Assembly: GCA_038199985.1 (NCBI GenBank)
Contig: JBBPYK010000109.1
Coordinates: 86,634-150,633 of the forward strand
DNA: 64,000 nt
Origin: Arthrobacter_J sp038199985
Lineage (GTDB): Bacteria; Actinomycetota; Actinomycetes; Actinomycetales; Micrococcaceae
Reading direction: 5' to 3'
In this document: positions 24,260-31,914 of the stretch, one piece after another
Position numbering within the stretch: the stretch's first letter is position 1
Layout of the letters: every line of letters starts with the position of its first letter
Position numbers and translations under genes: made by a program
Notes under the pieces: model-generated
Told to the model about the DNA's origin: nothing
What the model saw: the letters and a program-made list of their open reading frames with translations, nothing else
Database searches by the model: none

Positions 24260-24841
24260 ATGACTGCCTTTGATTCCGGGAGCGGTAAAGCAGCGTCATC
24301 CCAACGACAAGATGGGCGAGCGAGCGATTCAGGAACCACGCCTGAGCAGCGCGCGCGGGCGGTGCTGCTTCGTCAGTTGTCGGCGGCCCCAAAAACTCGC
24401 TGGCAGCTCGAGCAAAAGCTGGCGGGTCACGACACACCCCGCGACATCGCGGAATCTCTACTCGATCGCTTTGAAGAGCTGGGGCTGATCGACGACGCCT
24501 CGTTCGCAATCCTGTGGGTGGAGAGCAGATCCAGGACTAAGTCGCTGTCCCGCGGAGCTCTCAAGCGGGAACTCGCAGCTAAAGGAGTTCCCGCGGATTG
24601 CGCTGAAGCTGCTCTGGCGCAGCTCACTGAAGAAGACGAAATTGAATCCGCTAAGAGATTGGTCCGCAGGAAGATACCGAAAAGTTTTAGCTCCCAAGAC
24701 CGCGACGGGCAAGATAGGGCAGTTCGAAGACTCATGGGCATGCTCGCGCGCAAAGGTTATGGGGCCGCACTGGCGTTCAAGATTGTCAAGGACGAATGCG
24801 AGACTGAGGCGGAGAGTCCGGAGGACATCTTGTTCGGATAG
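24260..24841 (+). CDS. recX: Regulatory protein RecX
   Basis: RecX binds in the groove of RecA filaments and limits their extension. The 193-residue product shows the three-helix repeats of the family: RARAVLLRQLSAAPKTRWQL, FEELGLIDDASFAILWVESR, RGALKRELAAKGVPADCAEAA and the C-terminal RLMGMLARKGYGAALAFKIV. The first 30 residues are a disordered Ser/Gly-rich extension. It starts 3 bases after recA, so the two are co-transcribed. Confidence 0.93.
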   Translation: MTAFDSGSGKAASSQRQDGRASDSGTTPEQRARAVLLRQLSAAPKTRWQLEQKLAGHDTPRDIAESLLDRFEELGLIDDASFAILWVESRSRTKSLSRGALKRELAAKGVPADCAEAALAQLTEEDEIESAKRLVRRKIPKSFSSQDRDGQDRAVRRLMGMLARKGYGAALAFKIVKDECETEAESPEDILFG

Positions 24842-24895
24842 TGACAACGCGTGGGCTGGTCGTCAGTGGCTTCTGGCTGTAGTCTGATCCACGTT

Positions 24896-26266
24896 ATGGT
24901 GAAATTCAAGCTCAGGTTCAAGAAGATTCGGCGTGTCGTCACAGTTTATGGGGTTGCTGTCGTTATGATCTCGTCCCTTTTGGGCCTCGGCACCGTCACG
25001 CCAGCATCGGAGCTTCCCACTTGGGATGATATCCGAGCAGCCAAGGGCAATGAAGCGGCGACCGCTAATAGAATCGCGGAAGTCGAAGGGCTCCTGGGGG
25101 AGCTTAGGCAACAGGCCGGGCAAGTCGGGGACCTCGCGGTTCAGTCTGAGTCAACTTTCCATGAAGCCGAAGAAGCTTTGAAATCTAGCAAGCGGAGGCT
25201 TCTCCTTCTGCAGGAGAAGCATAGCAACGCCCTCCTTCTTTCAGAGGAACTCAGACACAGGGCCGGAGGAATTGCGGCTCAGGCTTACAAAACCGGGTCA
25301 ACGAGTCCGGGCGCCTTATTGCTTCTGGATGCGGATCACGCAGTTGAAGCCGCCAATCGCCTCGTGATGACAAACATTTTTGGCGGACGGACGAGCGAGT
25401 TGTACGCCGAAGCCGACGCATCAGCACGCGTCGCGCAAGTCCTGCAGGAACAGCAGGAGTCAGTTCTCGCGGCGATTGAAGACCAGACTCAGGAAGCAGC
25501 AAAGGCGCTCCAGGTCGCCGAGTCAATGGATCGACGAGCCCGGCGATCTGTGGCCATAGAGGAAGAGTCCAGCTCGTTACTCTTCGAACAACTTGCCGAG
25601 CTCAAAGGTACGACTGCGCAGCTGGAGAGCTCGCGGGTGCGGGGTCTGGCAGCCCAGACCTCCTATCGGGAGCAACAGGAGGCCGCCCGCCAGATGGTGC
25701 TGGCCGACGACGAACTGGGAGGCACCCACAGCAAGGATGCTGGAGAACGACCAGCAGTAGCTGTCAATCCGATGCCCACTGATTCCGAAACACAGGACGC
25801 CGACGGCCGTTCGCCCGAGAAGCCCCAAACGCCCGTTTCTCCCCCCAAACCGGAGCAATCTTCTCCTCCGGTCTCCTCGCCTGCACCGTCGAGACCAGCT
25901 CCGCAGCCGCCAGCGCCCGCACCGGTGCCGACACCTCCGCCCGAAGCGGACATCATTGACAATCCCGCTGCTGCGCAAACATATGCAAATTCACGCAAGG
26001 CGGCCTTTAGCTGGGATAGCGGGGAGTTTCGCTGTCTGATCAACCTGTGGAACCGCGAATCACGGTGGCGAACCAGCGCGCAGAATTCCTATAGTGGCGC
26101 GTACGGAATTCCGCAATCTCTTCCCGGATCGAAAATGGCATCCGCTGGCGCGGACTGGCGCACAAACTACCGGACACAGGTCGATTGGGGGCTCGGCTAC
26201 ATTTCTGGACGGTACGGTAGCCCGTGCAAAGCATGGGATCACTCCGAGAGTCATGGTTGGTATTGA
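24896..26266 (+). CDS. Secreted coiled-coil protein with C-terminal lytic-transglycosylase-like domain
   Basis: The 456-residue product has a basic N-terminus and signal helix (VVTVYGVAVVMISSLLGLG, probable cleavage after PAS or ASE). A long coiled-coil region (about residues 45-270, Gln/Glu/Ala-rich) follows, then a Pro-rich linker (about 290-350). The C-terminal domain has CLINLWNRESRW, SGAYGIPQSLPGSKM and DWGLGYISGRYGSPCKAW. The Glu of NRESRW and the GAYGIPQ motif resemble goose-lysozyme/SLT-type folds of actinobacterial transglycosylases. The architecture suggests a cell-wall hydrolase whose coiled coil controls activity, as in PcsB or RipC. The ATG at 24896 is preferred over an upstream opening because it begins the signal peptide. 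Confidence 0.85.
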   Translation: MVKFKLRFKKIRRVVTVYGVAVVMISSLLGLGTVTPASELPTWDDIRAAKGNEAATANRIAEVEGLLGELRQQAGQVGDLAVQSESTFHEAEEALKSSKRRLLLLQEKHSNALLLSEELRHRAGGIAAQAYKTGSTSPGALLLLDADHAVEAANRLVMTNIFGGRTSELYAEADASARVAQVLQEQQESVLAAIEDQTQEAAKALQVAESMDRRARRSVAIEEESSSLLFEQLAELKGTTAQLESSRVRGLAAQTSYREQQEAARQMVLADDELGGTHSKDAGERPAVAVNPMPTDSETQDADGRSPEKPQTPVSPPKPEQSSPPVSSPAPSRPAPQPPAPAPVPTPPPEADIIDNPAAAQTYANSRKAAFSWDSGEFRCLINLWNRESRWRTSAQNSYSGAYGIPQSLPGSKMASAGADWRTNYRTQVDWGLGYISGRYGSPCKAWDHSESHGWY

Positions 26267-26309
26267 GCCCAATTGTGGCGCTTGGGCACAGAAGTCGTAC
26301 CCTTGATAG

Positions 26310-27830
26310 GTGAGTTTGACCATTCCTGTCCCTGAAGCCGCCGTAGCCGAGTCCGGCCGCACCTATCAGGTGCGTACTTTTGGCTGCCAGATGAACGTCC
26401 ACGATTCCGAGCGTCTATCCGGTCTCATGGAGGAGGCCGGTTACATGCTGGCAGGGGATGACCAAGCAGACGTCGTCGTACTCAATACTTGCGCCGTTCG
26501 AGAGAATGCGGACAACAAACTTTACGGCAACCTCGGTATGCTGGCGTCCGTAAAAGAGCAGCGCCCCGGAATGCAAATCGCGGTGGGCGGTTGTCTCGCC
26601 CAGAAGGATAGAGAAACCATCCTCCGGAAGGCTCCTTGGGTGGATGCCGTCTTCGGTACGCACAACATCGGGTCGCTGCCTGCACTGCTCGAACGTGCGC
26701 GCCACAACAATGAAGCGCAGCTCGAAATTCTGGAGTCCCTGGACGTCTTTCCGTCCACTCTCCCCACAAAGCGGGACGCTGTTTACTCAGGGTGGGTTTC
26801 CATCTCCGTCGGGTGTAACAACACCTGTACGTTCTGCATTGTCCCTTCACTACGCGGAAAAGAACGCGACCGTCGCCCCGGCGAAATTTTGGCCGAGATA
26901 AAGGCATTGGTCGACGATGGCGCTATTGAAGTGACTCTTCTGGGCCAGAACGTCAATTCTTATGGAGTGGAGTTCGGGGACAGGCACGCTTTCGGGAAAT
27001 TGCTCAGGGCATGCGGGGAAATCGAAGGGCTGGAACGAGTGCGCTTCACGAGTCCTCATCCAGCGGCTTTCACCGATGATGTCATTGAGGCCATGGCAGA
27101 AACGGCGAACGTTATGCCACAACTTCACATGCCCCTTCAGTCTGGTTCGGACAAGGTGCTAAAGGACATGCGGCGTTCGTATCGCTCCAAAAAGTTCCTG
27201 GGGATACTGGACAGGGTTCGTGAGCGCATGCCGGATGCGGCTATCTCCACGGATATTATTGTTGGGTTCCCCGGTGAGACGGAAGAGGATTTTCAGGCGA
27301 CGTTGGACGTCGTCGAAAAATCACGCTTCGCGACAGCGTTCACCTTCCAGTATTCGTCTCGACCAGGCACCCCCGCGGCTGACATGCCGGGCCAGGTTCC
27401 GAAGATAGTGGTGCAGGAGCGCTTTGAGAGGTTGACGGCCCTTCAGGATCGCATTGCGGCGGAGGAGAATGCATTTCAGGTTGGACGCATGGTGGAAGTC
27501 ATGGTGACGGCCCAGTCAGGTCGGAAATCGGCTGAAACCGGCAGGCTGTCCGGTCGTTCGAAGGACCAACGGTTGGTTCATTTTTCGGTGCCGGAGGGAC
27601 AGCCTGACCCTCGTCCGGGGGACCTGGTGAGCCTAAAAATTACTGGGGCAGCGTCCTTCCACCTAGTAGCAGATCCACGGTCTGACCAGGATTACGGCGT
27701 CAGGCGCTCTCGGGCGGGCGATGCATGGGACCGTGCTCAAGCGGATTCCTGTGGTGCGCCTGCCCCCGGTACAGCTTCGCGCCAAGGTGTGTCGCTGGGA
27801 ATGCCCTCGTTGCCCTCACGCCGTGGATAA
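26310..27830 (+). CDS. miaB: tRNA-2-methylthio-N6-dimethylallyladenosine synthase
   Basis: MiaB is a radical-SAM enzyme that adds a methylthio group to i6A37 of tRNA. The N-terminal cluster cysteines are in TFGCQMNVHDSERL, VLNTCAVRENADNK and VGGCLAQKD. The radical-SAM motif is CNNTCTFC (about residue 168). A TRAM domain ends near residue 455, followed by an unusual Arg/Gly/Ala tail of about 45 residues. The GTG start follows a GATAGGTGAG sequence. The last codons overlap the proposed miaA start. MiaA makes its substrate. Confidence 0.96.
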   Translation: MSLTIPVPEAAVAESGRTYQVRTFGCQMNVHDSERLSGLMEEAGYMLAGDDQADVVVLNTCAVRENADNKLYGNLGMLASVKEQRPGMQIAVGGCLAQKDRETILRKAPWVDAVFGTHNIGSLPALLERARHNNEAQLEILESLDVFPSTLPTKRDAVYSGWVSISVGCNNTCTFCIVPSLRGKERDRRPGEILAEIKALVDDGAIEVTLLGQNVNSYGVEFGDRHAFGKLLRACGEIEGLERVRFTSPHPAAFTDDVIEAMAETANVMPQLHMPLQSGSDKVLKDMRRSYRSKKFLGILDRVRERMPDAAISTDIIVGFPGETEEDFQATLDVVEKSRFATAFTFQYSSRPGTPAADMPGQVPKIVVQERFERLTALQDRIAAEENAFQVGRMVEVMVTAQSGRKSAETGRLSGRSKDQRLVHFSVPEGQPDPRPGDLVSLKITGAASFHLVADPRSDQDYGVRRSRAGDAWDRAQADSCGAPAPGTASRQGVSLGMPSLPSRRG

Positions 27831-28740
27831 TCTTCCGGTCGTAGCCGTCGTCGGACCGACCGGGACCGGAAAGTCAGAACTTGCTTTGAACCTTGCCCAC
27901 GAACTTGGTGGAGAGGTCATTAATGCCGACGCTATGCAGTTTTATCGTGGCATGAATATCGGCACCGCTAAACTCGGCGAGCACGAGCGCTTGGGCGTGC
28001 CGCATCACCTGTTGGACAATCTTGACATCCGTGAGGAGGCTAGCGTCTCCCACTTTCAGGCGCAGTCCCGAGCGTGCATGGATGAGGTTCGAAGCCGGGG
28101 ACTATATCCCATCCTTGTGGGCGGATCGGGCCTTTACCTTCGAGCGGCCCTGGACATCCTAGAATTTCCCGGAACAGATCCAGCTATTCGCCGAGAGCTC
28201 GAGGCGGAGATGGAGAGAGTTGGTCTCGAGACCATGAGGTCCAAGCTCAGAACGGTTGATCCTGAGTCTGCCGCCTGTCTGGGCGATGCTCGCCGTGTCA
28301 TTCGGGCGCTTGAAGTGCATGCCCTGACCGGCAGAGCATTCACGTCGTTCATGCCACAGCGCGAGTACTTACAACCTACGATTCAGATTGGGCTTCAAGC
28401 AGAGCCTGCGGACCTCGGACCCACGCTGAATGATCGCGTGTACCGCATGGAGCGCCAGGGGCTTCTGGATGAAGTGCGACGTCTGGAGCCTTTGGGCTTG
28501 CGAAGTGGCAAGACGGCTTCACGTGCACTCGGGTATGCGCAGTTCCTTCGTGTCTTGGACGACGAGACGACTATCGAGAACGCGGTTGAGGAGACCGCTG
28601 CTGCTACACGTAAGCTTGCGCGAAAACAGCGGACCTGGTTCCGGGGGGATAAGCGGATCCGATGGTTGTCTTGGCAGGAACCCGGGTTAGCGGCACTCGC
28701 TGCAACTATTGTCCGTGATTGCACAGCAGGAGAGAGGTGA
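27823..28740 (+). CDS. miaA: tRNA dimethylallyltransferase
   Basis: MiaA transfers a dimethylallyl group to A37 of tRNAs reading UNN codons. It begins VVAVVGPTGTGKSELAL (P-loop, about residues 5-20) and has GGEVINADAMQFYRGMNIGTAK, GGSGLYLRA and the C-terminal TRKLARKQRTWFRGD. I use the GTG at 27823, which overlaps the miaB stop and gives 305 residues. The in-frame ATG at 27721 would add 34 residues unlike the family. The ribosome site is weak, so coupling to miaB is likely. Confidence 0.94.
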   Translation: MDNLPVVAVVGPTGTGKSELALNLAHELGGEVINADAMQFYRGMNIGTAKLGEHERLGVPHHLLDNLDIREEASVSHFQAQSRACMDEVRSRGLYPILVGGSGLYLRAALDILEFPGTDPAIRRELEAEMERVGLETMRSKLRTVDPESAACLGDARRVIRALEVHALTGRAFTSFMPQREYLQPTIQIGLQAEPADLGPTLNDRVYRMERQGLLDEVRRLEPLGLRSGKTASRALGYAQFLRVLDDETTIENAVEETAAATRKLARKQRTWFRGDKRIRWLSWQEPGLAALAATIVRDCTAGER

Positions 28741-28744
28741 ACAA

Positions 28745-29665
28745 GTGAGCACTATTCCTGCTCTACTGAGTGGACTTCCATTCGCAAAGGGACACGGCAC
28801 AGGGAACGATTTTGTTCTCGTGTCAGATCCCACAGGAGACCGGGCCTTCACCCCCGAGCAGGCGGCGGCCCTATGCCACCGGCGTTGGGGAATCGGCGGC
28901 GATGGGCTGATTGTGGCAGTGCGTTCTTCAGCGCTGCCCGAGGGTCGTGCGATTTTGCAGAGTTGTCCCGATGCACAGTGGTTTATGGATTATCGCAACG
29001 CAGACGGGTCAGTCTCCGAGATGTGCGGCAACGGTGTACGGGTCTTCGTACATTTCCTCATAACAGAGGGTCTCCTCGAACTTGACGGAGCAGCAACGGT
29101 GAGAATCGGGACTCGGGCAGGTCCTAAAGTTGTGTCGCGGAGCGATGATGGTTACTCCGTGGACATGGGCCCGTGGTCTTTTGACGCTCCGGACCTCGCA
29201 GCGTCGAGGGCCTCAGATTCGTTGGTCGACACCGTAGGACTGAGCGTAAATCGGCCGGCACTGTCGGTGAACATGGGTAATCCACACACCGTTGTGGCGC
29301 TGGCTGATGCTGCGGAGCTGCGGGCAGTTGTGTTCACTGCCCAGCCGCAGGTTCTTCCCATCCCACCGAACGGAACTAATGTCGAGTACGTGGTCCCGGC
29401 TGAACCGTTGGTGGAACACGGAGTCGGCCGGGTCGCGATGCGGGTTTACGAACGTGGCGTGGGAGAGACTCTTTCGTGTGGCACGGGCGCCTGTGCCGCT
29501 GTCGTAGCGACCAGGTATTGGGCGGGAGATGGCGCCCCAGATGCTTGGCGGGTGGAAGTCCCGGGCGGTGTGCTCGGTGTTCGATTCGTCGCTGGGACAG
29601 ACGGTCGCGAGCGAGTTGAGCTGTCGGGCCCCGCGACCATCGTTGCTAGCGGCGTTCTGACCTAA
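28745..29665 (+). CDS. dapF: Diaminopimelate epimerase
   Basis: DapF interconverts LL- and meso-diaminopimelate for lysine and peptidoglycan. The two catalytic cysteines are in SEMCGNGVRVF (about residue 94) and LSCGTGACAA (about 245). The N-terminal KGHGTGNDFVLV motif is also present. The GTG at 28745 follows a GGAGAGAGG site and gives 306 residues. It lies 4 bases after miaA and converges with the RsmC-like gene across a 4-base gap. Confidence 0.96.
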   Translation: MSTIPALLSGLPFAKGHGTGNDFVLVSDPTGDRAFTPEQAAALCHRRWGIGGDGLIVAVRSSALPEGRAILQSCPDAQWFMDYRNADGSVSEMCGNGVRVFVHFLITEGLLELDGAATVRIGTRAGPKVVSRSDDGYSVDMGPWSFDAPDLAASRASDSLVDTVGLSVNRPALSVNMGNPHTVVALADAAELRAVVFTAQPQVLPIPPNGTNVEYVVPAEPLVEHGVGRVAMRVYERGVGETLSCGTGACAAVVATRYWAGDGAPDAWRVEVPGGVLGVRFVAGTDGRERVELSGPATIVASGVLT

Positions 29666-29669
29666 ATCG

Positions 29670-30290
29670 TTATGCTGGCTCTTCAAGACGTTTGATCTTT
29701 AGGATCCGGAAGGATTTGGCGGTGCTGGACCTGATCACCGACCAGTTATGTCCGAGTTCGTCTGCAAGCCAGCGTTGCAGCGAGTCTGCTCCAAGATTCT
29801 TCTGCACAACAAGCCACGCCGTTCCATTCACGGTGAGCCGTGGGAGCCATCTCATGAGCAGTGAGTGCAGTTCCTCCTTGCCGACACGGATGGGGGGATT
29901 GGACCACATGGTGTCGAATCTTATTCGAGAATCCACGTCTTCCGGTATGCACGCGAAAACGTTGTTGAGACCGAGTGAGCGGGCATTATCCGCTGTTAGA
30001 GCGATGCTGCGTTCGTTCACGTCCACGGCAGTTATCTGAGCTTCAGGGGACTTCAGTGCCATGGTTAGCGCCAGAGGCCCCCAGCCACAGCCGATATCCA
30101 GCAGGTTTCCCTGACGTGGAGGATCGGGTACTTCCGACAACAGTACTGCCGTACCTTTGTCGACGCCTCCAGGGCTGAAGATGCTCGACGTCGTCTGCAA
30201 CTGACGTTCCTTGCCGTTAAGTACAACTTCCAGCGGACGACGTACCGCTTTCCCACTGGGCTGTTCGCTGAAATAGTGTTGGGAGTCCAT
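29670..30290 (-). CDS. RsmC-like class I SAM-dependent methyltransferase
   Basis: The 206-residue product has the SAM-binding loop LLDIGCGWGPLAL and the catalytic/base-binding motif SNPPIRVGK, the hallmark of RsmC/RlmG-type N2-guanine rRNA methyltransferases. It corresponds only to the catalytic half of E. coli RsmC, a form common in Gram-positives. The RNA target (possibly 16S G1207) is inferred. It is divergent from hflX with a 91-base gap that holds the hflX promoter. Confidence 0.9.
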   Translation of the reverse strand: MDSQHYFSEQPSGKAVRRPLEVVLNGKERQLQTTSSIFSPGGVDKGTAVLLSEVPDPPRQGNLLDIGCGWGPLALTMALKSPEAQITAVDVNERSIALTADNARSLGLNNVFACIPEDVDSRIRFDTMWSNPPIRVGKEELHSLLMRWLPRLTVNGTAWLVVQKNLGADSLQRWLADELGHNWSVIRSSTAKSFRILKIKRLEEPA

Positions 30291-30330
30291 AACAGGACAG
30301 AATAGTTTAACGACAGCCGGAACCGTGTTT

Positions 30331-30353
30331 TTGTCAGCGCTCCCCGGTAGAAT
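30331..30353 (+). promoter_or_regulatory. RecA-NDp (PafBC-type) promoter of hflX-dinG
   Basis: TTGTCAGCG, eight bases, then TAGAAT fits TTGTCRgtg-N8-TAnnnT with the exact spacing seen in front of recA. It lies 28 bases before the hflX ATG. The 11-base gap between the TTGTCA and TAGAAT blocks is too short for an ordinary -35/-10 pair and is the signature of this promoter class. Confidence 0.72.
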
Positions 30354-30381
30354 GATAGTTCAGGATTCTTTGAAGGAGAGC

Positions 30382-31914
30382 ATGACCAGCGACCACGATC
30401 AGCCCACCCCGAGCCCAAAGACCCCGGGTCCGGATGAAATGCAGGCGGTCATCGACCGCGTTCTTGGCAGGGAATCTTCAGTCGCCCACCATAACGTCTC
30501 TGCTGAAGGGCTTGCGCGTCGTGAAGAAGACTCCGGTTACGACGGGGACCAGCAAGCCCTTGAAGAACGCCACGCGTTGCGTCGCGTGGGCGGCCTCTCT
30601 ACGGAGTTGGAAGATGTCACGGAGGTTGAATACCGCCAGCTGCGTCTAGAACGAGTTGTACTGGCAGGACTGTGGACTGACGGAACTGCCGCAGATGCCG
30701 AGAATTCCCTGGACGAGCTCGCAGCACTGGCCGAAACGGCTGGTTCAGAGGTTTTGGACAGGGTGCTGCAGCGACGGTTAAAGCCGGACCCTGGAACGTT
30801 CCTCGGGTCAGGTAAAGCCCAAGAGTTGAAGGACATAGTGCTGGCAAGCGGCGCGGACACTGTCATTGTGGACAGCGAACTGGCGCCGTCGCAGCGGCGT
30901 TCCCTTGAGGACATCGTCAAAGTCAAAGTTGTTGACCGCACGGCGCTGATTCTCGACATTTTCGCCCAACACGCGAAGAGCCGCGAGGGCAAAGCACAGG
31001 TTGAGCTTGCTCAACTGGAATATCTTTTGCCGCGTTTACGCGGTTGGGGCGAGTCAATGTCTCGGCAGGCTGGTGGACAGGTCGGGGGGGCTGGCGCGGG
31101 TATGGGATCCAGGGGGCCTGGTGAGACCAAGATCGAACTTGATCGCCGAAAAATTCGTACGCGTATGGCTAAGTTGCGGCGGGAAATCGCGGCGATGAAG
31201 CCTGCCCGCGAAACAAAACGCTCGAACAGGCACCGCCACGCGGTACCCTCGGTCGCCATCGCAGGCTACACCAATGCCGGCAAATCCTCCTTGCTGAATC
31301 GGCTCACGAATGCTGGCGTTCTGGTCGAGAACGCGTTGTTCGCGACACTGGATCCAACAGTCCGCAAAACGGAGACCCCTGATGGCGTCGGTTACACGCT
31401 CGTCGATACCGTCGGATTCGTCAGGTCACTGCCAACGCAGCTGGTTGAAGCCTTCCGGTCGACTTTGGAGGAAGTCGCGGAGGCGGACTTGATCCTGCAT
31501 GTCGTGGACGTTTCACATCCGGACCCGGAAGGACAGATATCAGCAGTACGCGCGGTTCTTTCAGAAGTTGACGCACGAAAGATCCCCGAAATCATAGTCT
31601 TGAACAAGGCCGATGCTGCAGATCCTTACACCATTGACAGGCTTCGGACAGCGGAATCACAGAGCATTGTCGTCTCGGCTCGCACAGGAGCTGGCATAGC
31701 GGAACTTTCAGCCGTCGTCAGTGCATCTATTCCCCGACCGTCGATCCGACTCCAGCTCTTCGTACCTTACGATCGGGGCGACGTCGTCAGCAGATTGCAT
31801 TCCGCTGATGCCGAAATTTTGCATATTGAACATGAGGATTCGGGCACAAAACTGGAAGTGATGGTGAAAGAAGCACTCGCAGCAGAGCTCGAGCCGTTCC
31901 GAGCTCATGCCTGA
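30382..31914 (+). CDS. hflX: GTPase HflX
   Basis: HflX is a ribosome-associated GTPase that splits stalled 70S ribosomes under stress. The 510-residue product has the N-terminal HflX domain (GTFLGSGKAQEL and RTALILDIFAQHAKSREGKAQVE in parts) and the glycine-rich linker before a TKIELDRR helix. The GTPase domain carries GYTNAGKSSL (about residue 294), DTVGF and NKAD. The ATG at 30382 follows AAGGAGAG closely and lies after the damage-type promoter. The end overlaps dinG by 8 bases, so the two form an operon. Confidence 0.96.
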   Translation: MTSDHDQPTPSPKTPGPDEMQAVIDRVLGRESSVAHHNVSAEGLARREEDSGYDGDQQALEERHALRRVGGLSTELEDVTEVEYRQLRLERVVLAGLWTDGTAADAENSLDELAALAETAGSEVLDRVLQRRLKPDPGTFLGSGKAQELKDIVLASGADTVIVDSELAPSQRRSLEDIVKVKVVDRTALILDIFAQHAKSREGKAQVELAQLEYLLPRLRGWGESMSRQAGGQVGGAGAGMGSRGPGETKIELDRRKIRTRMAKLRREIAAMKPARETKRSNRHRHAVPSVAIAGYTNAGKSSLLNRLTNAGVLVENALFATLDPTVRKTETPDGVGYTLVDTVGFVRSLPTQLVEAFRSTLEEVAEADLILHVVDVSHPDPEGQISAVRAVLSEVDARKIPEIIVLNKADAADPYTIDRLRTAESQSIVVSARTGAGIAELSAVVSASIPRPSIRLQLFVPYDRGDVVSRLHSADAEILHIEHEDSGTKLEVMVKEALAAELEPFRAHA

